From the NCBI GenBank assembly GCA_029261595.1, contig JAJDAZ010000054.1, forward strand, positions 1 through 51,188: 51,188 bases of DNA. Reading direction: 5' to 3'. Positions 1-7,662 of this stretch are shown here, one piece after another. This DNA comes from Nitrospinaceae bacterium (GTDB taxonomy: Bacteria; Nitrospinota; Nitrospinia; Nitrospinales; VA-1). Positions within the stretch are counted from its first letter, which is position 1. Each line of letters starts with the position of its first letter. The notes beneath the pieces are model-generated. The model ran no database searches and was not told the origin of the DNA. It saw only the letters and a list, made by a program, of their open reading frames with translations. A program made the position numbers and the translations under genes.

Positions 1-558
1 GCTGTTCAAGGCCGCGTAAAAATTGTCCCCCACCGGAACTACAGAGCCCATATATTCTTCAATAAGTTCCGGGTACTCCTGAATGGCTTCTGAAATCGGG
101 CAGAAAATGATGCCGACTTCCATCAGTTTTTTCTTGTGGGTAGTTGCCACGCTCACACTATCGAACACCGCGTCCACCGCAACATTGGACAATTTTTTCT
201 GTTCATCCAACGGAATTCCCAGCTTCTCAAACGTCCGCAAAAGTTCGGGGTCCACCTCATCCAGACTTTCCAGTTTTTTCTTGGGCTTGGGCGCGGAATA
301 ATAAGAAAGATCCTGAAAGTCGATCGGAGGATAATGGACGTTAGGCCACTGCGGTTGTTTCATGGTCAGCCATTTTTCATAGGCCTTGAGCCTGAAATTC
401 AGCATGAACTCAGGCTCATTTTTTTTCTTGGAAATAGCCCGGACAACTTCCTCGTTCAACCCCTTGGCAAAGGTGTCCGATTCAATCAAAGTCTGGAAAC
501 CGTATTTATATTTTTTGTCCTCTAAAACATCGGACACTGTATTTTCCGTGGTCTTCAT
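1..558 (-). CDS. sufB: SufB, Fe-S cluster scaffold subunit (partial, 3' end beyond window)
   Basis: The N-terminal 186 codons read leftward from ATG at 558 and stay open to base 1, so the C-terminal core is outside the window. The translation has the features of SufB N-termini: a YKYGF segment near residue 17, a KxxEPEFML-type stretch, [14 protein letters not shown], and later a GTVVP-like MGSVVP segment near the edge. SufB is the scaffold subunit of the SufBCD complex that assembles Fe-S clusters in the cytosol. It lies 30 bases downstream of the NifU-like gene on the same strand, so the two are probably co-transcribed. A GGAG sequence lies 11 bases before the ATG. Family assignment comes from remembered SufB sequence and the operon context. 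Confidence 0.88.
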   Translation of the reverse strand, partial: MKTTENTVSDVLEDKKYKYGFQTLIESDTFAKGLNEEVVRAISKKKNEPEFMLNFRLKAYEKWLTMKQPQWPNVHYPPIDFQDLSYYSAPKPKKKLESLDEVDPELLRTFEKLGIPLDEQKKLSNVAVDAVFDSVSVATTHKKKLMEVGIIFCPISEAIQEYPELIEEYMGSVVPVGDNFYAALNS

Positions 559-588
559 TATAAAAGAACTCCGTATAGGAATTTGGAA

Positions 589-1335
589 CTACATATTGGG
601 AACAACAATGAGCTCGTTATAAATCTCACTACGCAAAGCTTGTTCCATAAAAGAAAGTGTCGCGCCGAGCGAGGAGCCGCAACTGCCACAGGCCCCCTGG
701 TACTGGATCATGATTTTTTCGCCATCCACTACGTCCAGAACCTCGACATTTCCGCCATCGGCCATTAACGCCGGGCGAATTTTTTCATCCAGAACAATAT
801 TGACCTGGGTTTTCTGGTCTTCCACGCTCAACCCCATCCAGGCCTGCTCGGCCATCGACAGCTCAGCGAGTGATTTTTGGGGTTTGTCTTGTTTTTTAGC
901 CGCGGCGTTTGCCAGAGCCAATGCCTTGGCCCCGGTGTAGTCGTCCCGAATGATCTTCAGCAATTCATCCACCGCGCCAAACGCAAACATCTTGGCTTCC
1001 GGCACCGAAGGCGTATCCGGTTCGTCCCGGAGGTTATTTTCGACATCGCTTCCCAGAAGGGAACAAGCCTCTCCGATGGTCAATCCTTTCACCAGGGAAC
1101 ACAGGGTCTCCCCCACCGCGATCGAAACCTTACCTCCATAGGCGAAAAACTTGGCGCTGTAGACCCGGTCTTCCTCCGTATCCACCAGCCAGTAAAGTTT
1201 CATGTCCTTGTATTTGGACTCCACCAGGGCCATGCCTTTTTCAACGGCATCTTCCTGATAATAGGCTCCCCGGTTCTTGGGCTTGCCTGCGACTTCTTCA
1301 AATTTTTTCGAGTATTTATCTTCCAAAACCGACAT
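589..1335 (-). CDS. NifU-like protein with degenerate IscU-like N-domain and intact C-terminal NifU domain
   Basis: 248 residues. Residues about 25-135 follow the IscU/NifU scaffold fold pattern (AKFFAYGGKVSIAVGETL, then VKGLTIGEA). The scaffold cysteines are missing: the GC position is GG at 67-68, the HC position near 117 is FA, and no CGD motif is present. Residues about 175-245 are a NifU C-terminal domain with the cluster-binding CxxC (C216, C219) in ACGSCGSS. The family carries or delivers Fe-S clusters. Here the C-terminal domain should still bind a cluster, while the N-domain probably does not use the canonical site. It is the first gene of a leftward unit with sufB, with AAAGGA before the ATG and a promoter at 1385-1413. 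Confidence 0.82.
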   Translation of the reverse strand: MSVLEDKYSKKFEEVAGKPKNRGAYYQEDAVEKGMALVESKYKDMKLYWLVDTEEDRVYSAKFFAYGGKVSIAVGETLCSLVKGLTIGEACSLLGSDVENNLRDEPDTPSVPEAKMFAFGAVDELLKIIRDDYTGAKALALANAAAKKQDKPQKSLAELSMAEQAWMGLSVEDQKTQVNIVLDEKIRPALMADGGNVEVLDVVDGEKIMIQYQGACGSCGSSLGATLSFMEQALRSEIYNELIVVPNM

Positions 1336-1384
1336 GAACGTCCTTTCGGTTATAACTATCTAAAGATTGGAGTTTTCCGGCCTT

Positions 1385-1413
1385 AGTATAGAGAGAATAT
1401 CTATCGAACTCAA
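1385..1413 (-). promoter_or_regulatory. sigma70-type promoter for the nifU-like/suf operon
   Basis: On the minus strand a -35 TTGAGT (1413-1408) and a -10 TATACT (1390-1385) are separated by exactly 17 bases. The predicted start lies about 43 bases before the ATG at 1335. This is a sequence match only. Confidence 0.55.
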
Positions 1414-1687
1414 CAGTGATTAGATGCACTGGAATGGAGAAAGGTCTTCGTATTTCCGATTTTTCAGTCCTCAACGGAAAATAAAAGTTCATCTCCCTGA
1501 AACCACCCGGTCCCTCTTACTAAAAAATAGTTAATTAATTGAAAATTAAGGCTTTAAAATTTACATAAAATGAGGTCACATATAAAGAAGAAAACCGGAC
1601 GCACTTTTAGTTGTTTATTAAGAAATACCTCCTGCCATTGACGAAAATAAGACCCTGATTTTTATAGATAAAATTCTCTTATTCGTG

Positions 1688-1715
1688 TGTACAAACCGGT
1701 CAAAAATACTATAAT
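1688..1715 (+). promoter_or_regulatory. Candidate moaA promoter
   Basis: A perfect -10 TATAAT (1710-1715) is preceded by TGTACA (1688-1693, 4 of 6 match) with a 16-base spacer. It would give a leader of about 110 bases before moaA. Confidence 0.4.
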
Positions 1716-1830
1716 CATTTTCTATAGTCAGATAACCAGCGCGTGATTGGGATTCCCCAACTCAAGGTCCTGCAACCCCTGAGGATGAGGAAGACCCCGT
1801 ACCAGCGCTTCAAACATAGGATACCCTGCT

Positions 1831-2844
1831 ATGACGGCTGAAACGGAAATCAATAGGCCTCAGTTGGTGGATGGAATGGGCCGGACGATCGTCAACCTCA
1901 GAATTTCGGTCACGGACCGTTGTAACTTTCGTTGTACCTATTGTATGCCTGCGGACAACGTGGAGTTCATGGACCGCGTCAAACTGCTCACGTTTGAAGA
2001 ACTCACCCGAATCGCGACCATCGTTTCCAAACTGGGGATCAACCGCCTGCGGCTGACCGGCGGCGAACCTTTGATGCGTAAAGATCTGCCAAGTTTGATC
2101 CGCATGCTCGCGGCAGTGGAGGGCATCGACGATATCGCCATGACCACCAACGCCTTTTTCCTTAAAGAACACGCTCAAAGCTTGAAAGACGCTGGATTGA
2201 AACGGTTGAACGTCAGCCTCGATGCCCTGGACTCGGAAAAATTCAAGCACGTCAACCGCAGGGATTGTCTGCAACAGGTATTGGACGGCCTTCAGGAAGC
2301 CTCCCGTGTGGGGTTTAAATCCATCAAGATCAACGCCGTGGCCATGCGCAATTTTTCCGAATCGGAAATCCTCAGCCTCATCGACATGGGACGGTCGGAC
2401 GGATTCGAGGTCCGCTTCATCGAGTTCATGCCCCTCGATTCGGACCAGGCCTGGGAACGGGACAAAGTCCTTTTCGGCCATGAAATCGTCGATCTCATCA
2501 AAGAAAAACATGAATTGATCCCCATCGACAACTCATTGGATATCGGCCCTGCCAGCGAATACAGGTTTGCTGACGGCAAGGGCAAAATCGGCATCATCAC
2601 CGCAGTCAGCAATCCGTTTTGCGATCACTGCAATCGGATTCGCATGACCGCCGACGGCAAATTGCGCACCTGCCTGTTCTCCACCGATGAAACGGACTTA
2701 AAACAACTGGTCCGCTCAGGCGCCTCCGATGAAGACATTGCGGAAGCTCTCAAACAGGCGGTGCTGATAAAGGAACCGGGGCACAAGATCAATCTCGAAA
2801 GTTTCGAGCGGCCCACCCGCGCCATGCACGCCATTGGCGGCTGA
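1831..2844 (+). CDS. moaA: GTP 3',8-cyclase MoaA (molybdenum cofactor biosynthesis)
   Basis: 337 residues. This is the radical-SAM enzyme that converts GTP to 3',8-cyclo-7,8-dihydro-GTP, the first step of molybdopterin synthesis. The N-terminal CxxxCxxC (CNFRCTYC) binds the SAM [4Fe-4S] cluster. The second cluster motif is CDHCNRIRMTADGKLRTC near residues 267-284. The protein ends in the conserved Gly-Gly tail that family members use for catalysis. AGGAT lies 8 bases upstream of the ATG, which fixes the start. The gene stands at the head of a rightward group with larE and a small membrane protein. A palindromic repeat begins directly after the stop codon. Confidence 0.96.
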   Translation: MTAETEINRPQLVDGMGRTIVNLRISVTDRCNFRCTYCMPADNVEFMDRVKLLTFEELTRIATIVSKLGINRLRLTGGEPLMRKDLPSLIRMLAAVEGIDDIAMTTNAFFLKEHAQSLKDAGLKRLNVSLDALDSEKFKHVNRRDCLQQVLDGLQEASRVGFKSIKINAVAMRNFSESEILSLIDMGRSDGFEVRFIEFMPLDSDQAWERDKVLFGHEIVDLIKEKHELIPIDNSLDIGPASEYRFADGKGKIGIITAVSNPFCDHCNRIRMTADGKLRTCLFSTDETDLKQLVRSGASDEDIAEALKQAVLIKEPGHKINLESFERPTRAMHAIGG

Positions 2845-2913
2845 CCAGCATGACGCTGGACCCAATATTAAAGTGCGATGGGTTTATGGCTGACCAAACT
2901 TTACGTCGTGCTG
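2845..2913. repeat. Modular palindromic repeat, copy 1
   Basis: It begins immediately after the moaA stop with CCAGC...GCTGG and continues GGACCCAATATTA. It then has ATGGGTTTATGGCTGA (2878-2893) and AAACTTTACGT (2896-2906). The first module recurs in the same orientation at 35550. The next two recur there as reverse complements, in the same order. Confidence 0.7.
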
Positions 2914-2941
2914 TTTTTTCTTCAGGGCTGGCGAGCACAGC

Positions 2942-2982
2942 GTACCCCTTCGGGGCATAAGGGCAATGAAAGGGATATCACA
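2942..2982. repeat. Dispersed CCCC-GGGG hairpin repeat, copy 1
   Basis: The core GTACCCCTTCGGGGCAT is followed by AAGGGCAATG and then ATATCACA. Nearly the same string occurs at 50421-50460, with a more diverged third copy directly after it. The core can fold as CCCC-TTC-GGGG. Confidence 0.7.
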
Positions 2983-3021
2983 AGCGTCAGCCTTAAAATT
3001 TCCCCTCGCGTGGCGGGTCCG

Positions 3022-3867
3022 ATGACACTCATCAAAAAACGAAATTCATTTGAATCCCACTTAAAGGAATTGCAAAGCGTCGTGGTGGCGTTTTCCGGCG
3101 GGGTGGATAGCGCTCTGGTGCTGGCGATGTCCCTTGAAACGCTGGGCAGGAAAAATACGCTTGCCGTGACGGCCCAATCGGAAAGCCTGGCCGAACGTGA
3201 ATTACAAGCGGCAAAAAAGCTGGCACAAAGTCTGGGTGCGGAGCATCTGATTTTACCCACGCATGAGATGGACTCCCCGCAGTACCGGGCCAACCCGATC
3301 AACCGGTGTTATCACTGCAAATCAGAGTTGTACTCCAAGCTCGCGGTTATTGCTGAAGAAAGAAACATCGCCCATATTGTCAACGGCATCAATCAGGACG
3401 ATCTGGGCGACCATCGCCCCGGAATCGTTGCGGCCAAAGAATACGGTGTCGTGAGTCCCTTGGCCGAGGCGGGATTCGACAAAAACGACATTCGTGAATT
3501 GTCGCGGCAGATCGGGTTGTCGAACTGGGAAAAGCCCGCGAACCCCTGCCTGTCATCCAGAATTCCTTACGGACAAGAGGTCTCTCCGGAAAAACTTTCC
3601 ATGATCGAGCGGGCGGAAGACCTGTTATTATCGCTTGGCTTCACCGAGTTGCGCGTCCGCCATCATGGGGACATGGCCCGTATCGAACTGAACAAAAATG
3701 AAATGCCCCGTGCATTGACCGATTCCATTTCGACAACGATTCAGGAGCGGTTCAAACAGATCGGCTTCAAATACGTGACTCTGGATCTGGAAGGTTTCCG
3801 TTCGGGAAAGTTGAACGACGGTATCAAAAAAATCACTACAGAGGAAACATGTTTAAAATCGAACTGA
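3022..3867 (+). CDS. larE: LarE-type ATP-dependent sacrificial sulfur transferase / PP-loop ATPase
   Basis: 281 residues. An open frame extends back to 2878, but that extension is repeat sequence, and the family N-terminus fits ATG at 3022 behind GGCGGG. The PP-loop SGGVDSA lies near residues 27-33. NRCYHCKSELY carries the CxxC pair seen in many LarE-like proteins, and NPCLSSRIPYG carries the Cys that aligns with the sulfur-donor cysteine of LarE. LarE converts a cysteine to dehydroalanine while building the nickel-pincer nucleotide of lactate racemase. No larB or larC is in the window, so the acceptor here is unknown. The gene overlaps the next by 19 bases. Confidence 0.85.
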   Translation: MTLIKKRNSFESHLKELQSVVVAFSGGVDSALVLAMSLETLGRKNTLAVTAQSESLAERELQAAKKLAQSLGAEHLILPTHEMDSPQYRANPINRCYHCKSELYSKLAVIAEERNIAHIVNGINQDDLGDHRPGIVAAKEYGVVSPLAEAGFDKNDIRELSRQIGLSNWEKPANPCLSSRIPYGQEVSPEKLSMIERAEDLLLSLGFTELRVRHHGDMARIELNKNEMPRALTDSISTTIQERFKQIGFKYVTLDLEGFRSGKLNDGIKKITTEETCLKSN

Positions 3868-4082
3868 GGCCGGAAATCAGGAAAACCCTGAAAGACCCGG
3901 ATAGATTCGCCAAAGGGTTGAGTACGGTCTACACCGGGCTGGTGCTCGCCATGGGCGGCGTGGTCATCATGCTGTTTTTATTTTTCCAGAAACCGGAAAA
4001 CGTGCTTCACCCCACCTGGCTCATAGTTTTGGGGTTGGCAGTCATCGCCTGGGGAGAATGGCAGAAATTCCGGTCCAAATAA
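3849..4082 (+). CDS. Small two-TM membrane protein, function unknown
   Basis: 77 residues. Two hydrophobic spans are visible: about 25-45 (YTGLVLAMGGVVIMLFLFF) and 55-69 (TWLIVLGLAVIAWG), with charged N- and C-termini. The start overlaps the end of larE and has AGAGGA six bases upstream, indicating translational coupling. I do not recognise a family. Confidence 0.72.
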   Translation: MFKIELRPEIRKTLKDPDRFAKGLSTVYTGLVLAMGGVVIMLFLFFQKPENVLHPTWLIVLGLAVIAWGEWQKFRSK

Positions 4083-4112
4083 TCCTGCCTCTGCAAAGGA
4101 TGGGTTAAGTTT

Positions 4113-4139
4113 CCTGGGGGGCTTGGGTTACCCCCCAGG
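4113..4139. terminator. Strong GC hairpin after the moaA-larE group
   Basis: A perfect 9-bp stem CCTGGGGGG/CCCCCCAGG (4113-4121 and 4131-4139) with a 9-base loop lies 30 bases after the stop of the small membrane protein. No T tract follows on either strand, so it may be a weak or factor-assisted terminator or an mRNA end-stabilising structure. It separates convergent genes. Confidence 0.4.
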
Positions 4140-4186
4140 ACCTTGGATCGATTTAAAGAACGTCTCTACTTATTAACCGGCTTTAA

Positions 4187-4994
4187 TTAATTCGCGTTGG
4201 CACAAATCGCAAAAGCCGTTAAATTTACCCCTGGGCTACCAGGGGTAGTCAGTGCCACGACTATTTCCCAACCCTGTGGGTTTCCAAGGCGAGGCATATT
4301 TCTTGCTACCAGCATAGCAGATGTGGAAAAGAATCCCCCACCCAGAATCTTTTTACCAGCAGGGCAGTTTGCGATTGCGCCCGCAGAAGCTGTATTAGGG
4401 CTAGGCGGAATTGAAAACGGCACTTGTATCACTTTATGACCAGAAATACCATCAGTCCCGTTCGTCCCATTGGTGCCGTTAATACCATCAATGCCATCAG
4501 TCCCATTAGTCCCATCCACACCGGGATCACCTTGCGGACCCCACGGCGCCAATGGTCAAATCGTACTCATCATTCTGACTCTGGCCGTTGCCCCTGGAGA
4601 CGGTGAGCAGGTAGTCTCCGGCTTCTAGCTCATCCGGGTCTAAATCCAACTTCGCGATAATCCCCGTGTTGCCCGCATCTATGATATCGAGTGGACCAAA
4701 TCCACCGAGTGTTACGGTCAAAGGACTGCCGAAATCCAAGTCCTCGCCAGAGATAAAGAAAGTGGTGGTGGAAGCACTCGTAAAAACCACATTCACTCCG
4801 GTGATGTTGAGGTGTCCTCCGGGCGGAGTCGAATCAGGTTTGGCGGCCAGGGCCGATTGTCCGAATACCAAAGTAAAAACCAGCACAACCAGTGCCAGCA
4901 AGAACGAGATACAGACTGTTGGAATCCGTTTGGTTGTCGCTAATCGTTTTAACTCTCGTGGAACTGTGGAATTTGAACTTATATAGTTATTCAT
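4187..4994 (-). pseudogene. Secreted protein with collagen-like Gly-X-Y repeats, interrupted by a one-base frameshift
   Basis: Two overlapping leftward frames make one protein of about 268 residues if one base is removed. Part 1 (4994-4527) has a signal peptide ending ...FGQSALA and a region reading GEDLDFGSPLTVTLGG that resembles IPT/TIG-like beta folds, and it runs to YDLTIGAVG. Part 2 (4552-4187) resumes with GPQGDPGVDGTNGTDG, a run of Gly-X-Y triplets to about ISGHK, then a C-terminal domain with two cysteines and LGGGFF. The join is at a run of four G (plus-strand CCCC 4539-4542). Deleting one G gives GAVGPQGDPG, a perfect continuation. AAAGGAG lies before the ATG at 4994. The cause may be a real mutation, phase variation at the tract or a sequence error. 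Confidence 0.75.
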
Positions 4995-5497
4995 AATATT
5001 CTCCTTTTATCATCAACGATAAATTTGAGTGGGTAGTACTAACCAACGAACAACAGCTACCCTGGTCCGGGTAGATGTGAGAATTCTGGTTGGATTTAGT
5101 TGTGGAACTCTGAAAAATTGCGGTGCTTGCGGGGGGAGGAGGGGAGTTTGGGAAACCGAAAGCGGTGGGGAATATAAATAAAAAATAATACTTGCGAAAC
5201 ATGTTGCCCTCTTTTCCCTGCTACTGCCAGGAGTGCTTCAACGAGGCCTCAAGTGTATGTGGAAGGAAATATAGGTATGCTAAAATTTCTGTCAAGGGGG
5301 GGGCATTGCCCGAGTGGGCGCAACAGATTGATTTATAAGCTATTTAGCGGGATGCCGGAAAAGGGACAAACACGAGGATTTCCACTGTTGTCATGCTGAG
5401 CATGTCGAAGTATGACCTTGATAATAGGGGCTGTTTTCACACTTCGACAGGCTCAGTGTGACAGTTACGGGTAGAAAAAAAGTTTATAAGCACCCTG
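4995..5497. other. Intergenic region with leader of the collagen-like gene and an inverted REP pair
   Basis: About 500 bases without a convincing gene. The leader of the collagen-like gene carries a CTACCC/GGGTAG hairpin near 5058-5076. A short frame of 71 codons overlaps it but lacks coding support. A run of eight G occurs near 5297-5304. The inverted REP-like pair at 5390-5462 lies between this and proC. Confidence 0.5.
5390..5462. repeat. Inverted pair of CTGAGC-TGTCGAAG REP-like elements
   Basis: The left arm (5390-5416) reads GTCATGCTGAGCATGTCGAA followed by GTATGAC. The right arm (5438-5462) is its near reverse complement, containing ACTTCGACAGGCTCAGTGTG. The arms are about 25 bases and agree at roughly five in six positions, with a 21-base spacer. 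Very similar CTTCGACAGGCTCAG strings are known to me as dispersed repeats in many environmental bacteria. Confidence 0.75.
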
Positions 5498-6370
5498 CTA
5501 TTCCTTCCCATCATCATCTGGCCCATTGTCTTCCTGGCTCTCAGCATTGCGTCCGAGTTCCCTGGATCTTTCCGTCGCCGCTTCCACGGCGTTCATCATC
5601 GTGGTCCGCAAGCCCCCCTCTTCCAGAGTGTGAAGCCCGGAGATGGTGGTGCCTCCGGGGGAGGTGACCATGTCTTTCAATTCGCCAGGGTGTTTTTTGC
5701 TTTCCCACGCCAGTTTGGCGGACCCAAAAACGGTTTGGATGGTGAGGGTATTGGCGACATCGCGCGACAGGCCCATTTTGACACCTGCATCGGACAACGC
5801 TTCGATGATCATAAATATATAGGCGGGACCACTGCCGCTCAATCCTGTAACTGCGTCCAGATGAACTTCATCGACATCGACGGTTTTTCCCACCGCTTCA
5901 AACAACCGGTGTGCGATCTGAATATCTATCTTGGAAACGTTTTCTCCAGCGGCGATAGCCGTCACCCCCTCCTGCACCAGCGCCGGCGTGTTCGGCATGG
6001 TTCTGACGACATTGTATTTTCTATCCTGCCCAGTTTTCAACACGCCCAGGATTATGGCGATCGGCACACCTGCGGCCACCGAAACCAATAATTTTTTTGC
6101 GTCGATGAGGTCGCGAACGTTTTTAATGACCTCTTTGACCACTTGCGGTTTCACCGCTAGGATCAGGATATCGCTTTTCTCCACCAGTTCGCGGTTGTCC
6201 GTGGTGGCTTTCACCTTGTATTCGGAATGCAAAAAATCGAGCCGGGTCGAAACAACATCGGACACAATGATGCTTTTGGGTTCGACAAATGAAGCTGAGA
6301 TGAGACCCTTGATCATTGCCTCGGCCATGTTTCCCCCGCCGATGAATCCCAGTTTTTTACTTCTCAACAC
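5498..6370 (-). CDS. proC: Pyrroline-5-carboxylate reductase ProC
   Basis: 290 residues. It catalyses the last step of proline synthesis, NAD(P)H-dependent reduction of 1-pyrroline-5-carboxylate. The N-terminal Rossmann motif is GFIGGGNMAEAMIKG (8-22). AVKPQ, RTMPNTPALV and the family signature around LSGSGPAYIF and SPGGTTISGL are all present. Length is slightly above the usual 270 because of an acidic tail rich in E, D and N after about residue 275. It is the last gene of a leftward run behind the YggS gene, with a gap of about 50 bases. Confidence 0.95.
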   Translation of the reverse strand: MLRSKKLGFIGGGNMAEAMIKGLISASFVEPKSIIVSDVVSTRLDFLHSEYKVKATTDNRELVEKSDILILAVKPQVVKEVIKNVRDLIDAKKLLVSVAAGVPIAIILGVLKTGQDRKYNVVRTMPNTPALVQEGVTAIAAGENVSKIDIQIAHRLFEAVGKTVDVDEVHLDAVTGLSGSGPAYIFMIIEALSDAGVKMGLSRDVANTLTIQTVFGSAKLAWESKKHPGELKDMVTSPGGTTISGLHTLEEGGLRTTMMNAVEAATERSRELGRNAESQEDNGPDDDGKE

Positions 6371-6420
6371 GATGTCAGTCTCCCATTAAAATAGTAATTT
6401 TTTCGCGCTCAAGGTCCGCA

Positions 6421-7113
6421 TCAACCGGCGGGACGGTCGCCAAATATGGCCGACCCCACTCGCACCAATGTCGCCCCCTCTTCAATCGCCACGGTGAAAT
6501 CGTTTGACATGCCCATGGACAATTCCTTTAGATCAATGCCTTCTATGCCCAATCCCGCCATTTGATCACGCAGTTCACGCAAGCGGGAAAAGACCTTGCG
6601 TGATTTTTCCGGGTCGGGATCATATGGAGGAATTGTCATCAGGCCTTCGACTCGAACCGCCAGCATTTTTGACAACGCCTGCAATGTGCCTTCCAGCGCA
6701 TCCGGGGCCACCCCGGATTTGGACGCTTCGCCTGAGACGTTGACTTGTATTAAAACAGAGGTGGTCAGGCTCCGCTTAAGGCTTTGATCATTGATGATCT
6801 GAGCGAGTTCGACGTTGTCCACGGAATGAATCAAATCAAACCGGCCCACAACCTGCTTGACTTTGTTTTTCTGCAAGTGTCCTATAAAATGCCAGTGAGA
6901 CACCCTCTGACCCAAACGGTCCATCTTTTCCAGGGCTTCCTGGACCCGGTTTTCACCAAAAATCTCAGCGTCTGCTTCACGGGCTTCAATAATTTTTTCT
7001 ACCGGGACGGTTTTACTGACCGCAATCAGGAGAATGCTTTCAGGCGAACGTCCGGCCTTTTCTGCGGCCTCCGTTAACCTGCTCTTCACCCATTCAAGGT
7101 TTTCTGTTATCAA
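6421..7113 (-). CDS. YggS/PLPBP-type pyridoxal phosphate homeostasis protein
   Basis: 230 residues, normal for the family. This is a single-domain PLP-binding TIM barrel with the PLP lysine in IAVSKTVP (K34). GENRVQEALEK and HFIGHLQKNK are typical of the family, as is SMGMSNDFTVAIEEGATLVRVGSAIFG near the end. Members buffer PLP and affect amino-acid pools, and they have no known catalytic activity. The gene sits just upstream of proC, the classic yggS-proC neighbourhood, and the pair is probably an operon. Confidence 0.93.
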   Translation of the reverse strand: MITENLEWVKSRLTEAAEKAGRSPESILLIAVSKTVPVEKIIEAREADAEIFGENRVQEALEKMDRLGQRVSHWHFIGHLQKNKVKQVVGRFDLIHSVDNVELAQIINDQSLKRSLTTSVLIQVNVSGEASKSGVAPDALEGTLQALSKMLAVRVEGLMTIPPYDPDPEKSRKVFSRLRELRDQMAGLGIEGIDLKELSMGMSNDFTVAIEEGATLVRVGSAIFGDRPAG

Positions 7114-7190
7114 GAAACGTTAATCCGACGTCAATTTTGTGGATTTCAAAAACGGGAGAAGCGGGTTTTCTATTAATACCCAAAGACGCC

Positions 7191-7529
7191 TTAATAAAGC
7201 GCGTCCACTCCTCTTTCATTGGTTCTGATGCGAATGGCATCTTCAACAGGGAGGACAAAAATCTTTCCGTCACCAAAACTACCCGTCTGGGCAGTGGCCA
7301 CCAACACATCCACCACTTCATCCACCGCCTCATCTTCCAATACGATGGATATTTCAATCCTTGGGTGGAATTGCGGCGTCTCTGAACCGGGGGCTGACTT
7401 CAACTGGCTGAGGGGCTTGCCGATTCCTTTCATTTCGATCACCGAAAGGCCGGGCACGCCCAATTCAAACAGTTTCAGCCGAACTGCCTCCAATTTTTCG
7501 TGCCTTATGTAACATTTGATCATTTTCAT
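7191..7529 (-). CDS. P-II (GlnB)-like regulatory protein with altered T-loop
   Basis: 112 residues, the normal GlnB length. It aligns end to end with GlnB. MKMIKCYI matches the first strand, TGSFGDGKIFVLPV (82-95) is the B-loop, and IRIRTNERG is the C-terminal signature. The T-loop (about 37-55, KPLSQLKSAPGSETPQF) has no tyrosine at the place of the usual uridylylated Tyr51 and lacks the QKG..E.Y.G pattern. P-II proteins sense 2-oxoglutarate and ATP/ADP and control nitrogen or carbon metabolism through the T-loop, so the target and modification here should differ. No amtB or glnA is adjacent. It lies about 77 bases upstream of the YggS gene. Confidence 0.85.
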   Translation of the reverse strand: MKMIKCYIRHEKLEAVRLKLFELGVPGLSVIEMKGIGKPLSQLKSAPGSETPQFHPRIEISIVLEDEAVDEVVDVLVATAQTGSFGDGKIFVLPVEDAIRIRTNERGVDALY

Positions 7530-7662
7530 AACAGTTGCAACAATTTAGACCAAAAAAAAAGGCTTTGCAACCCCTTGATGAGATCACAAAACCTTTGGAA
7601 AATTAAAATAAGACCACTGGGTCGAAAAGTTCGAACCGGGTTTAATTTTTCTTTAGGACGGC

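Larger units (their letters stand above)
1336..1830. other. Divergent intergenic control region between suf genes and moaA
   Basis: About 495 bases without a convincing gene, AT-rich in the middle (roughly 1500-1720). It holds the leftward suf promoter and a candidate rightward moaA promoter. The moaA leader contains a small TTGGG/CCCAA hairpin around 1748-1762 and two copies of ACCAGCGC. I could not match the leader to the Moco riboswitch consensus. Confidence 0.5.

Noticed and set aside
1716..1830. Possible Moco riboswitch in the moaA leader
   Set aside because: A small hairpin and repeated ACCAGCGC are present, but the conserved Moco RNA core could not be matched by eye.
2878..3021. N-terminal extension of the larE frame back to ATG 2878
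   Set aside because: The extension lies in repeat DNA and has no family similarity; ATG 3022 matches LarE N-termini.
4987..5202. 71-codon leftward frame upstream of the collagen-like gene, overlapping its start by 8 bases
   Set aside because: It has a possible ribosome site and a hydrophobic start, but the rest is low-complexity Ser/Pro/Thr with no recognisable domain. A leader peptide cannot be excluded.
7600..7660. GTTCGAAC string suggesting a tRNA T-arm
   Set aside because: No acceptor, D or anticodon stem of a tRNA can be built around it on either strand.
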